64,000 nucleotides of DNA, from NCBI RefSeq assembly GCF_017603825.1, contig NZ_CP072014.1, positions 930,001 to 994,000 of the forward strand. Reading direction: 5' to 3'. The stretch is from Arthrobacter crystallopoietes (lineage in GTDB: Bacteria > Actinomycetota > Actinomycetes > Actinomycetales > Micrococcaceae). A model generated the notes under the pieces. That model worked only from the letters and a program-made list of their open reading frames with translations, searched no databases and was not told the DNA's origin. Shown in pieces: positions 10,632 through 19,332 of the stretch (positions are counted from its first letter, which is position 1; each line of letters opens with the position of its first letter). Position numbers and translations under genes: made by a program.

Positions 10632-11813
10632 GTGACTGCTGAAACCGTGAACTCGACGCCGATCGAACTGACAACCGAAGAGATTTTCGCTGCTCATGAG
10701 GGTGGCAAGCTCGCTATCGGCTTGACGGCACCGCTCAATGACAAGCGCGATCTCTCCATCGCCTACACCCCAGGTGTGGCACAGGTCAGCCGTGCCATCC
10801 ACGCCGAGCCGGAACTGGCCCAAAAGTACACCTGGGCTTCCCGTCTCGTCGCAGTTGTCAGCGACGGCACTGCCGTCCTCGGGCTCGGCAACATCGGCGC
10901 CAGCGCGTCCCTGCCGGTGATGGAAGGCAAGGCGGCACTGTTCAAGAAGTTCGCCGGCCTGGACTCCATTCCGCTGGTCATCGAATCCACCGATGTCGAT
11001 GAAATCGTCGAAACCGTTGTCCGGCTGCGTTCGAGCTTCGGCGCCGTCAACCTCGAGGACATTTCCGCACCCCGCTGCTTCGAGATCGAGGAGCGCCTCA
11101 TCGAAGCCCTGGACATGCCGGTGATGCACGATGACCAGCACGGCACGGCCGTCGTTGTTCTGGCAGCCCTCACCAACGCGGCCAAGTTCGTCCAGCGCGA
11201 GCTCTCGTCCCTGAAGGTTGTCATTTCGGGAGCCGGCGCGGCCGGCATCGCCGTGGCCGAGATCCTTCTGACGGCCGGCATCTCCGACGTGACCATTCTC
11301 GATTCCAAGGGCATCATCCATTCCGACCGGCAGGACCTCACCGGGATCAAGGCTACCTACGCCGAGCGCACCAATCCGCGCGGAACCACCGGTGGCAGCG
11401 CCGAGGCGCTGAACGGCGCCGACGTGTTCGTCGGAGTTTCGGCCGGAACAATTCCGGAAGAGCAGCTCGCCGGGATGTCCGAGGACGCGATTGTCTTCGC
11501 GCTATCAAACCCGGACCCGGAGGTGCACCCCGAGATCGCAAGCCGGTACGCCAAGGTAGTGGCCACCGGGCGCAGCGACTTCCCGAACCAGATTAACAAC
11601 GTGTTGGCCTTCCCCGGCATCTTCCGCGGTGCCCTGGACTCCGGTGCCAAGAAGATCACCCCGGAGATGAAGGTAGCCGCCGCCCAGGCCATCGCCGACA
11701 TTGCTGCCAGCGATCTCAGCGCCGACTACATCGTCCCCAGCCCGCTGGATCCGCGGGTAGCCCCCGCCGTCACTGCTGCGGTGAGCGCCGTCGCCGAGGC
11801 GAGCAAGGCGTAA
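10632..11813 (+). CDS. NAD(P)-dependent malic enzyme
   Basis: 393 residues. It converts malate to pyruvate and CO2 with reduction of NAD(P)+. The family signature is visible as DLSIAYTPGVAQVSRAI at the N-terminus, GNIGASASLPVMEGKA, the metal-binding EDISAPRCFEIEERL and MHDDQHGTAVV, then a Rossmann segment VISGAGAAGIAV. The length matches the short bacterial form without a phosphotransacetylase domain. GTG 10632 was chosen because AAAAGGAC lies about nine bases upstream; the earlier in-frame ATG at 10572 adds 20 unconserved residues. A strong terminator follows. Confidence 0.95.
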   Translation: MTAETVNSTPIELTTEEIFAAHEGGKLAIGLTAPLNDKRDLSIAYTPGVAQVSRAIHAEPELAQKYTWASRLVAVVSDGTAVLGLGNIGASASLPVMEGKAALFKKFAGLDSIPLVIESTDVDEIVETVVRLRSSFGAVNLEDISAPRCFEIEERLIEALDMPVMHDDQHGTAVVVLAALTNAAKFVQRELSSLKVVISGAGAAGIAVAEILLTAGISDVTILDSKGIIHSDRQDLTGIKATYAERTNPRGTTGGSAEALNGADVFVGVSAGTIPEEQLAGMSEDAIVFALSNPDPEVHPEIASRYAKVVATGRSDFPNQINNVLAFPGIFRGALDSGAKKITPEMKVAAAQAIADIAASDLSADYIVPSPLDPRVAPAVTAAVSAVAEASKA

Positions 11814-11821
11814 CAAACTAA

Positions 11822-11865
11822 AAAAGCAGCGGCCGCCGGAACTTTCTCCGGCGGCCGCTGCTTTT
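11822..11865 (+). terminator. Strong terminator after malic enzyme
   Basis: A 19-bp perfect stem (AAAAGCAGCGGCCGCCGGA and its complement) around ACTTTC, with A and T runs at the ends. It can also serve the convergent crgA gene. Confidence 0.92.
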
Positions 11866-11886
11866 AACCCGCGGTCTGGAAAGGCT

Positions 11887-12138
11887 TTAAGAACGCCACT
11901 TGGTGGTCATCAGGAAGCCTGCGATGGCGATACCGAATCCGATCATGATGTTCCAGGAGCCGGCCGCGGCGATCGGCCACTGCGCTTCGGTGATGTAGAA
12001 AACGATGATCCACAGCAGGCCGATGATCATCAGGCCGAACATCACCGGCTTGAACCACACCGGGTTCGGCTTGTACTCGGGCGCCGCCGTCGTCTGCGGC
12101 CTGCGTTCGCTTCTTTTGCGGGGCTTCGACTCTGGCAT
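11887..12138 (-). CDS. crgA: Cell division protein CrgA
   Basis: 83 residues: a basic N-terminus (MPESKPRKRSERRPQ), then two transmembrane helices (about 27-47 and 58-78) joined by a short loop containing Trp. The NPVWFKPVMFGLMIIGLLW pattern is diagnostic of CrgA. In mycobacteria and Streptomyces CrgA is a divisome component that interacts with FtsZ, FtsI and other division proteins. The start ATG at 12138 has a textbook AAGGAGGACCT site just upstream, so the longer frame from 12201 is not used. It lies between malic enzyme and the sortase, on the opposite strand to the latter. Confidence 0.95.
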   Translation of the reverse strand: MPESKPRKRSERRPQTTAAPEYKPNPVWFKPVMFGLMIIGLLWIIVFYITEAQWPIAAAGSWNIMIGFGIAIAGFLMTTKWRS

Positions 12139-12210
12139 AGGTCCTCCTTCACCGGTCTCGAGCATCAGCGGAAACCGGCGGTTGTCATCAGTCACGGACA
12201 TTCTCTGCCG

Positions 12211-12216
12211 ACTATA
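12211..12216 (-). promoter_or_regulatory. Possible -10 element of crgA
   Basis: TATAGT on the minus strand, about 73 bases before the crgA start. No good -35 is visible, so it is tentative. Confidence 0.3.
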
Positions 12217-12345
12217 GAAGGTATTCTGCTTGAGAGACCTTTAATCAGCATGTTCTAGCTGTTTAGTCTACTAATACTGTTCTGCGGTTGTGACCACGCC
12301 GCTCCTACTGGGAGTGCGCGGCCGCAACACCAATCTGGAGGTGCC

Positions 12346-13170
12346 GTGGCGGACGCTGTGGATTCTGCTGTGCCGGGCCGGCGACGGCGAAAGGCCAGCG
12401 GGCGCAGGTCCCCGGTGCAGATTGTCGTTCAAGTGATCGGCGAGCTGCTGATCATCTTGGGTCTGGTGGCCCTGCTGTTTGTCGGCTGGGAATTGTGGTG
12501 GACCAATATCGAGTCCAACCAGAAGCAGGAAGAGGCCCTCACCTCGCTCTTCGAGGAATTCGAGCTGCCTGCCGCTGCTGCCCCGTCTGCCAGTCCGGAA
12601 GCGAATAGCGCGGAAGAAGACAACGACGACGCCGAGCCGCCGGTTCTGGACAAGCCCGAATACGGCGAGACGTTCGCCGTCGTCTATGTGCCGCGCTTCG
12701 GCGAGGACCATGCCCGGCCGGTAACCAGCGGCGTCGGCGTTGATGTGCTGGACTCGCTGGGCCTTGGCCATTACCCGGGTACCCAGATGCCGGGCGAGGT
12801 AGGAAACTTCGCGGTTGCCGGACACCGGCAGACCCACGGGCAGGTGCTGGACCTGATCCACACCCTGGTCCCCGGCGACAAGATCTATGTGCAGACCAAG
12901 GACGGCTACTACACGTACACCTTCCGCAACAACCATATTGTGATGCCGGACCGCGTGGACGTCATTGCGCCGGTGCCCACCAAGCCCGAGGCTGAGCCGA
13001 CGGAACGGTACCTGACTATGACTGCGTGCAACCCGCGGTTCGGGGCCACGGAACGCATCATTGCCTACGCCGTGATGGAGAGCTGGCAGCCCATGTCCGA
13101 GGGACCGCCGGCTGAGATCGCCGAGCGCGTGGCCGAGTATGCCGCCGCTCCGGCAGGAAACGGGAGCTGA
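12346..13170 (+). CDS. Class E sortase
   Basis: 274 residues. A basic N-terminus is followed by one transmembrane helix (about 25-50, ending WELWW), an acidic Ala/Glu linker, then the sortase barrel. The catalytic His is in VAGHRQTHG and the catalytic Cys in LTMTACNPRF, with the Arg nearby in ATERII; the TAC/CNP arrangement is typical of class E. Sortases attach LPXTG-like (class E: LAXTG-like) proteins to the cell wall. No sortase substrate gene is adjacent. Start GTG 12346 follows GGAGGT. Divergent from crgA. Confidence 0.92.
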   Translation: MADAVDSAVPGRRRRKASGRRSPVQIVVQVIGELLIILGLVALLFVGWELWWTNIESNQKQEEALTSLFEEFELPAAAAPSASPEANSAEEDNDDAEPPVLDKPEYGETFAVVYVPRFGEDHARPVTSGVGVDVLDSLGLGHYPGTQMPGEVGNFAVAGHRQTHGQVLDLIHTLVPGDKIYVQTKDGYYTYTFRNNHIVMPDRVDVIAPVPTKPEAEPTERYLTMTACNPRFGATERIIAYAVMESWQPMSEGPPAEIAERVAEYAAAPAGNGS

Positions 13171-13172
13171 TT

Positions 13173-13337
13173 ATGTACGGCTGGATTTTCCGTCATTTGC
13201 CCGGTCCGCTCTGCGTGCGGATCATTGTATCCATCCTGTTGATTGCCGGGGCAGTCCTGCTGCTTTTGCAGTTTGTCTTCCCCTGGCTTTCGCAATTCAA
13301 CCCGCTCACCGATTCCACGATTGGCACGATCGAATAA
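13173..13337 (+). CDS. Small membrane protein between sortase and pabA
   Basis: A 54-residue frame starts ATG two bases after the sortase stop, with GGGAG upstream. It translates as MYGWIFRHLPGP, then one long hydrophobic helix (about residues 15-38), then a short polar tail ending in TIGTIE. Its stop is two bases before the pabA ATG, so three genes are packed as an operon. This spacing, the ribosome site and the helix argue that it is real. I do not recognise a named family; the role is unknown. Confidence 0.7.
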   Translation: MYGWIFRHLPGPLCVRIIVSILLIAGAVLLLLQFVFPWLSQFNPLTDSTIGTIE

Positions 13338-13339
13338 TC

Positions 13340-13984
13340 ATGACCACCATTCCCCGCATCCTGGTTGTCGATAACTACGACAGCTTTGTCTACACCCTAG
13401 TGGGCTACCTGCAGCAGCTTGGAGCCGAGACGACCGTTGTCCGGAACGACGACGTGACACTGCCCGAAGCAATCGAGCTAGCCGGAGCCCGGGACGGTGT
13501 GCTGGTCTCCCCCGGGCCCGGCAACCCTGCCGAGGCGGGTGTGTGCGTGGAGCTGATCCGCTGGTGCGGCGAGAACAGCAAACCGATGCTCGGCGTCTGC
13601 CTGGGCCATCAGGCGCTGGCCGAGGCTTACGGCGGCGTGGTGACCCATGCTGCGGAGCTGATGCACGGCAAGACGTCCCAGGTGCTGCACCGCGGCCAGA
13701 ATGTCTTTGCAGGCGTCCCTAGCCCTTTCACCGCTACGCGCTACCATTCGCTGGCTGCGGTCCGGGAAACCATTCCCGCGCAGCTCGAGATCACCGCCGA
13801 AACCGAGGGCGGGGTCATCATGGGCCTGGCGCACCGCGAAGCCCCGCTGTGGGGCGTCCAGTTCCACCCCGAGTCCGTTCTGACCGAGGGCGGCTACCTC
13901 ATGCTGGGCAACTGGCTGGAGTCGCTGGGCATGGAAGGCGCAGCGGAGCGCGCAGCCACCCTGAGCCCGCTGATCACCAAGTAG
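13340..13984 (+). CDS. pabA: Aminodeoxychorismate/anthranilate synthase component II (glutamine amidotransferase)
   Basis: 214 residues, a class I glutamine amidotransferase. The N-terminus is ILVVDNYDSFVYTL and the oxyanion loop SPGPGNP. The nucleophile Cys lies in GVCLGHQALAE and the His-Glu pair in VQFHPESV. It releases ammonia from glutamine for a chorismate-using partner, making 4-amino-4-deoxychorismate (folate) or anthranilate (Trp); the partner subunit is not in the window. In mycobacteria the gene at this place beside pknB is annotated trpG/pabA. ATG 13340 gives the standard N-terminus. Convergent with pknB, 18 bases apart. Confidence 0.93.
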   Translation: MTTIPRILVVDNYDSFVYTLVGYLQQLGAETTVVRNDDVTLPEAIELAGARDGVLVSPGPGNPAEAGVCVELIRWCGENSKPMLGVCLGHQALAEAYGGVVTHAAELMHGKTSQVLHRGQNVFAGVPSPFTATRYHSLAAVRETIPAQLEITAETEGGVIMGLAHREAPLWGVQFHPESVLTEGGYLMLGNWLESLGMEGAAERAATLSPLITK

Positions 13985-14002
13985 CCGCTACCCGAGTGCC
14001 TC

Positions 14003-16045
14003 CTAGAGGAACGGGAGGTCCGAGCCGTCCTCAGCGCGACTGTTACTATCGTCGCGGCCGCCGTGGTCGTTGTCGTCCCGGCCGCTGTCGTTATTCCCCC
14101 GGCCGCGGTCGTCGTCGTTGTTGCCGTTGTTGTCATTCGATTCCGTCGGCGGATCCGTCGGCTCTGGCTCCGTCGGTTCGGGAGCTGGCTCCGGCGCGAC
14201 TGCGACCGTAATGACAATCTGGGTGCCCTGCGGGACGTTGCTGCCGGCTTCGTGGCTCTGCGCGGTCACGGTGCCGGGTTCGACAACCTCGTTTTCCACC
14301 TGCTCCACCCGGTAGGGCAGGGCGACGGCGGGGTCATCCTGGAGCAGGCTGATGGCCTCCTCCTCCGTCTTGTCGAGGAGTGCCGGGACGGTCACCAGGC
14401 CATTTGAAATAACCAGGTCCACCGTGGAACCGGTGCGGACCTTTTCGCCGGCCTTGGGATCCGTAGCAATGACATTCCCGCTTGGGATTACGGCGCTGTT
14501 GGCCGAGACGTTCTCACCCGGGACAAGACCGAGCTGGCGGAGTTTGTCCCGGACTTCGCCCTCCGTTCGGCCGCTGAAGTCCTCGGGAATAGTGGCGAAC
14601 TCTTTGCCCTGCGAGACATAAACGATGACTTCGCTGTCCGGGAGGGCAGCCGTGCCGCCCTCCGGATCGGTGCTGATGACTTCGCCCTCGGCCACTTCAT
14701 CGCTGAACTGGGGCTCGATCCGCGGCACGAGTCCTTGACCATAGATGGTGTTGGAAGCCTCGGTCTGTTCCATTCCCGCCACCTGAGGTACAGGGACCAT
14801 GTCGGGTTGGGCGTTGCGCAGGGTGTTGAAGAGGTAAAAACCGCCGCCTGCCAGCAGGAGTACCAGCGCGATCACCAGCACAGTTGTCCAGGCGCGTCGT
14901 CGGTTACGGCGGCCCGGATCGACTTCTTCGGATTCGTTGCCGACCTGCAGCGCCAGCGGGATGGCGGCCGTGTGCGGCGACGCGTTAATGGGGCCTGTCT
15001 GGTCCAGTCCATCGGTTTCGTACTGCTCGTCGGGAGATTCCCCGGCTTCGGGTGTGCTGGGGCCGTTACTGCCCGGTGTCCCTACCGGAACGGGGAAAGG
15101 AGCGGCTGTGAAGGCAGCAGTCGGAGCGCTCTGCGCGGGCATCGCTTCGGTCCGGGCCTCATCGGCAGCGACCGTAATGCCTTCTCGGGCGCCTTGGAGG
15201 GCCGCGCTGAAGGAGGCGGCGTCCTGGAAACGGTCTGTTTTGTCTTTCTGCAGTGCGCGTGCCAACACGGAATCCAAGGCGGGAGTGACGTCCCGGTTGA
15301 AGCTGCTGGGCGGTTCCGGGAGTTCCCTGACATGCTGGTAGGCCACGGAAACCGGGCTGTCCCCGATGAACGGAGGTCGGCTGGCCAGCATTTCATACAA
15401 CAGGCAGGCCGCAGAATACAGGTCACTGCGGGCATCGACCGTTTCGCCGCGTGCCTGCTCCGGCGAGAGGTACTGCGCGGTACCGAGGACGGCTTGGGTC
15501 TGGGTCATCGTCGCGGCGGAATCCGCGAGGGCACGCGCGATGCCGAAGTCCATGACCTTCACATGGTCGTCCGGTGTCACCATGACGTTGGCGGGTTTGA
15601 TATCCCGGTGCACTATCCCGGAGCGGTGGCTGTATTGCAGAGCTGCCAACACACCCAGAGCATAATCGATCGACTTTTCGATTGTGAGTTCGCCGGACCG
15701 GATCAGATCCCTGAGGGTGCGGCCGCGGACGTACTCCATAACGATGAAGGGTGCTTTGACATCATGGGCGGCCGAACCGGGGAGCTCCTGCTCGCCCGTG
15801 TCGTACACCGCCACGATAGCCGGATGGTTAAGTCCGGCGACGGCCTGCGCTTCCCGGCGGAAACGCGACTGGAACGAGGGGTCGCGGGCCAGATCAGGAC
15901 GCAACTGTTTGATCGCCACAGTGCGTCCCAAGCGGACGTCACGGCCGAGGTGCACATCGGCCATGCCTCCACGGCCAATGAGCTCACCTACCTCGTAACG
16001 TCCGTTCAGGACCTGGGACGCTTCCACTGGGTACTTACCTTCCAT
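14003..16045 (-). CDS. pknB: PASTA-domain Ser/Thr protein kinase PknB
   Basis: 680 residues. The Hanks kinase domain (about 13-275) has the Gly loop GRGGMADV, Lys in VAIKQL, catalytic HRDIKPANV and DFG. One transmembrane helix lies near 385-405. Three PASTA domains (about 415-620) bind muropeptide or lipid II outside the cell. The last ~45 residues form an Asp/Asn/Arg/Gly-rich tail rarely seen on PknB. It phosphorylates cell-wall and division proteins, probably including FhaB and the PbpA/RodA system. It is the last gene of the fhaA-to-pknB operon, 27 bases after pknA. Confidence 0.96.
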   Translation of the reverse strand: MEGKYPVEASQVLNGRYEVGELIGRGGMADVHLGRDVRLGRTVAIKQLRPDLARDPSFQSRFRREAQAVAGLNHPAIVAVYDTGEQELPGSAAHDVKAPFIVMEYVRGRTLRDLIRSGELTIEKSIDYALGVLAALQYSHRSGIVHRDIKPANVMVTPDDHVKVMDFGIARALADSAATMTQTQAVLGTAQYLSPEQARGETVDARSDLYSAACLLYEMLASRPPFIGDSPVSVAYQHVRELPEPPSSFNRDVTPALDSVLARALQKDKTDRFQDAASFSAALQGAREGITVAADEARTEAMPAQSAPTAAFTAAPFPVPVGTPGSNGPSTPEAGESPDEQYETDGLDQTGPINASPHTAAIPLALQVGNESEEVDPGRRNRRRAWTTVLVIALVLLLAGGGFYLFNTLRNAQPDMVPVPQVAGMEQTEASNTIYGQGLVPRIEPQFSDEVAEGEVISTDPEGGTAALPDSEVIVYVSQGKEFATIPEDFSGRTEGEVRDKLRQLGLVPGENVSANSAVIPSGNVIATDPKAGEKVRTGSTVDLVISNGLVTVPALLDKTEEEAISLLQDDPAVALPYRVEQVENEVVEPGTVTAQSHEAGSNVPQGTQIVITVAVAPEPAPEPTEPEPTDPPTESNDNNGNNDDDRGRGNNDSGRDDNDHGGRDDSNSRAEDGSDLPFL

Positions 16046-16072
16046 GTTCCAATCCGCAACTGTTCACAACGC

Positions 16073-17887
16073 TTATCCCTCCCCGTCCGGGGCGGTTGTC
16101 GGCAGCGTGAGCGTTTCTGTTTCTTCCGGCTCCTGGGTTTGTTCGGGACCGGAAGAAACGATGTAGGTGACAGTGGAGCCTTCCGGGACGGCAGTGCCCG
16201 ACGGCGGGTCTACGCTGATGACGGTGCCTGCGGGAGCGTCGTTCGGCTCCTCGCCTCCGTTCTGAGGATTCAGGCCGAGCTGCAGCAGGGACTCGCGCAC
16301 CTGCTGCTCCGGCTGGCCTGAGAGTCCGCCGGGGATATCGACGGTGCCGGGTCCCTCGGAATAACTCACCGTGATGGTCGCACCTGGTTCCACCGAGCCG
16401 GACGGGCTGATATCGGTCACGAGGCCCTCCGCGAAATCGCTTTGCACCGGATCGCCGACGACGCCGAAGCCGTCGTTCTCAAGCTGTGCACGGACCTCGT
16501 CGAAGGGTCGGCCCTGGAAACTCGACGCAACGAGCTGGACGGTTTCCGGCGTCGAGGGTTCATCCGGCGTGTTTGTCGGAGCGTCTTGGGTCTGGGCCGG
16601 CGTTGTCTCGGTGGCTTCCGTAGTGGCGGCGGTAGCTGACCGGCTAGTTGTCGACGACGTCGCAGCCGGAGGCGGAGTGGCCTCATCATCTGGTCCGGTG
16701 AGCAGGGGGACCAGCCAGGCGCCGAGGACTGCGAAGAGGATCAGCGCGATCAATCCGATCAGCGGCCAGGTCCAGGGACTGCGCCGCTTACGGGCCTCCC
16801 TGGGCGGCACTTCGCCGTCGTCGTCAATATCAGTTTCGGTCCAGGCGCGCTCGGCGCCTACGCCACCAGCCGCGGCAGCACCTGCTGCACCGCCGGCAGC
16901 AGCGCCCGCCGCAGCACCACCGACGGCAGGAAGCTGGGAGGTGCCGGCGTCGACGGCCCGCGTGGGAGCCGTGCCTGCAGCCGGGACCGGGGCGGTAACG
17001 GCGCTGGTGGCCGCATCGCCGCCGTCGAAAAGGAGCATGCCGGGAACAGCGGCCTCGGCCGCGCGGATATTGCCGGCGCGGATGGCTTCGGCTGCCTCGG
17101 CAAGTTTCTCGGCCGTGGCGGGTCGGTCGGCGGGATCCTTGGCCAGCATGGACATCAGCAGCGCGCGGATCGGGCGCGGCAGGTTTTCCTGCAGTGGCGG
17201 CGGCGTGTCATTGACCTGGGCCAGGGCAATGGCGATCTGGGACTCACCGGAGAACGGGCGCGAGCCGGAGAGGCATTCGTAGCCGATCACGCCCAGCGAA
17301 TAGATGTCGCTCTGGCCGGTGGCGGTCTGGCCGGTGGCCTGTTCAGGAGCAAGGTACTGTGCCGTACCCATGACCTGGCCGGTAGCCGTCAGCGGAACCT
17401 GGTCGGCGAGGCGGGCGATGCCGAAGTCCGTGATTTTGACCCGGCGGTCCGGTGTGATCAGCAGGTTTCCGGGCTTGATGTCGCGGTGCACCAGGCCTTG
17501 GGCATGCGCGACGGCGAGGGCCCTCGCCGTCTGCGCGATCAGCGACAGGGTACGGTCCGGCGAGAGCACGCGTTCGCGCTCGATGATCGTGGACAGCGGC
17601 TGGCCGGGAACGAGCTCCATGACCAGATAAGCGGAGCCCTCCTCTTCGCCGTAATCGAATACGTTGGCGATGCCCACGTGGTTCAACAGTGCTGTGTGGC
17701 GTGCCTCGGCGCGGAAGCGGTTCAGGAAGCCCGGGTCACCGGTGTACTCCTCTTTGAGGATTTTGATGGCGACGATACGGCCAAGGACCTTGTCCTGTGC
17801 CTTCCAGACTTCACCCATGCCGCCAATGGCGATACGTTCGGTGAGCTGGTATCTGCCGCCTAAGGTGATACCCGATGTAGGCCTCAC
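16073..17887 (-). CDS. pknA: PASTA-containing Ser/Thr protein kinase PknA
   Basis: 604 residues. The kinase domain (about 12-270) carries [27 protein letters not shown] and DFG. An Ala/Gly-rich juxtamembrane segment leads to a transmembrane helix near 370-396, a Thr/Ala/Pro linker, and two PASTA domains (about 460-595). Mycobacterial PknA lacks PASTA, so the second kinase here also has an extracellular sensor. The GTG start overlaps the pbpA stop by four bases (GTGA), showing translational coupling. The name follows its operon position before pknB; orthology beyond that is inferred. Confidence 0.92.
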   Translation of the reverse strand: MRPTSGITLGGRYQLTERIAIGGMGEVWKAQDKVLGRIVAIKILKEEYTGDPGFLNRFRAEARHTALLNHVGIANVFDYGEEEGSAYLVMELVPGQPLSTIIERERVLSPDRTLSLIAQTARALAVAHAQGLVHRDIKPGNLLITPDRRVKITDFGIARLADQVPLTATGQVMGTAQYLAPEQATGQTATGQSDIYSLGVIGYECLSGSRPFSGESQIAIALAQVNDTPPPLQENLPRPIRALLMSMLAKDPADRPATAEKLAEAAEAIRAGNIRAAEAAVPGMLLFDGGDAATSAVTAPVPAAGTAPTRAVDAGTSQLPAVGGAAAGAAAGGAAGAAAAGGVGAERAWTETDIDDDGEVPPREARKRRSPWTWPLIGLIALILFAVLGAWLVPLLTGPDDEATPPPAATSSTTSRSATAATTEATETTPAQTQDAPTNTPDEPSTPETVQLVASSFQGRPFDEVRAQLENDGFGVVGDPVQSDFAEGLVTDISPSGSVEPGATITVSYSEGPGTVDIPGGLSGQPEQQVRESLLQLGLNPQNGGEEPNDAPAGTVISVDPPSGTAVPEGSTVTYIVSSGPEQTQEPEETETLTLPTTAPDGEG

Positions 17888-19332
17888 TTATTTAACACCG
17901 CCTCTAGGAGTTTCTGAGCGTTCGGACTAGTCAGTTGGGAGCCGGTAGCCAGATTCACGTCTTCAATGACGATGCTGACGACTGCTTCCGGGTCATCGGC
18001 GGGAGCGAATCCGGTGAACCAGGAGTTATTGCCCTCGCTGCCGGCCATCAGCTCGGCGGTTCCGGTTTTACCGGCAACCTCGACGCCGGGGATGGCAGCC
18101 CCGTTGGCAATGCCGCGGTCCACGGCGTTGACCATCCACTGTTGGATGAGCTCCGCGTTCTCCGCGGACAGGGAACGCTGCAGCTCCTCGGGCTCCGGGC
18201 TGTCGAGCACCCGCAGGTCGGGAGCGCGGACTGTGCGCACAAGATTCGGCTTCATGAGGACGCCGTCGTTGGCAATTGCGCTGCTCATCATGGCTACCTG
18301 GAGCGGGGTCACGCGGACGTCGTACTGGCCGATCGCGGCCTGCGCCAGCAGATCGTCGCTCATGCCGGTGGGGAACTGGCTGGCGGTGACGGGAATCGGA
18401 ATCTTGTAGGCCTCGCCGAAGCCGAACTTCTGGGCTTGTTCGGCAATGGCGTCCTCGCCGAGGTCCATGGCGATTTGCGCGAAGGGCGTGTTGCAGGACT
18501 GTTCCAGAGCGAAGGAGAAATCAACGGTGGTGCGGGCCGCGCAGCCTCCGTTGACGAAGTTGGGCAGTGAGACGTTGGTTCCGGGCAGTGGCAGCTCGGC
18601 CGGGTTGTCCAGCTCACTGTCCGCGTCGTATTCGCCGGACTCCAGGGCGGCTGCGGTGTCGACCAGCTTGAAGACGGACCCTGGTGCCAGGAGGCTCTGC
18701 GTGGCCGGATTGGTGAACGGCGAGAGACCCGCGACTTCCTCCAGCTCGGCCATGTTCGACGTGACCTCGTCGGTACCATGACCGGCCAATAGGTTGGGGT
18801 CGAAGCTGGGCTTGGAGGCCATGGCGAGGACATTTCCCGTATCCGGTTCCATCACCACGATGGAACCCTTCATTCCGTCGGGGATCATGTCGAAGGCCAT
18901 CTGCTGAAGCTCCGGATCCAGCGTCAGTTCCACCGAAGCTCCTTCGACCTGGGACCCCGAGAACAGTTGCAGAATCCGGTCATAGAAGAAGTCGTTGCTG
19001 TTGCCCGACAGCTCCTCGTTCATCGCTGCTTCCATTTGCGTGGCGCTATAGACCAGCGAATAGAACCCGGTAATGGGCGCATAGAGCTCGGGTTCGTTGT
19101 AGACGCGCTGGTACTCGAACTCGTCATCAGACGGGACCGACTCCACAATGGGATCTCCGCCGACCAGAATGGCGCCGCGGTTCTTATCGAAGTTCTTGTA
19201 CAGCGTGCGGCTGTTCCAGTCATTGGCATTGAGGTCGTCGGCCTCAAAGAACTGCACCACGGTTAGGGAGCCGAAGAGCAACGCGAACATGGCGATCGCG
19301 ACTACCCACGTATTTCTGATGGCCTGGTTCAT
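17884..19332 (-). CDS. pbpA: Penicillin-binding protein (class B transpeptidase) PbpA
   Basis: 482 residues with a short cytoplasmic N-terminus and one membrane helix (about 8-28). The dimerisation region follows, then the transpeptidase domain. Its motifs are the SxxK nucleophile in APGSVFKL (about 214), SCN (about 279) and KTGT in [10 protein letters not shown] (about 421). It cross-links peptidoglycan and works with the adjacent RodA glycosyltransferase. The ATG at 19332 overlaps the rodA stop (ATGA). The frame stays open well upstream, but those residues overlap rodA in another frame and are not part of the protein. Confidence 0.95.
   Translation of the reverse strand: MNQAIRNTWVVAIAMFALLFGSLTVVQFFEADDLNANDWNSRTLYKNFDKNRGAILVGGDPIVESVPSDDEFEYQRVYNEPELYAPITGFYSLVYSATQMEAAMNEELSGNSNDFFYDRILQLFSGSQVEGASVELTLDPELQQMAFDMIPDGMKGSIVVMEPDTGNVLAMASKPSFDPNLLAGHGTDEVTSNMAELEEVAGLSPFTNPATQSLLAPGSVFKLVDTAAALESGEYDADSELDNPAELPLPGTNVSLPNFVNGGCAARTTVDFSFALEQSCNTPFAQIAMDLGEDAIAEQAQKFGFGEAYKIPIPVTASQFPTGMSDDLLAQAAIGQYDVRVTPLQVAMMSSAIANDGVLMKPNLVRTVRAPDLRVLDSPEPEELQRSLSAENAELIQQWMVNAVDRGIANGAAIPGVEVAGKTGTAELMAGSEGNNSWFTGFAPADDPEAVVSIVIEDVNLATGSQLTSPNAQKLLEAVLNK

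Noticed and set aside
14041-14130. CRISPR-like or tandem DNA repeat in the pknB 3' end
   Set aside because: The repetitive look comes from Asp/Asn/Arg/Gly codons of the PknB tail; there are no regular repeats and spacers.
14735-16321. 528-residue plus-strand frame opposite pknB
   Set aside because: It is the complement of kinase codons with His/Arg/Gly-rich nonsense composition; the minus-strand kinase motifs are intact.
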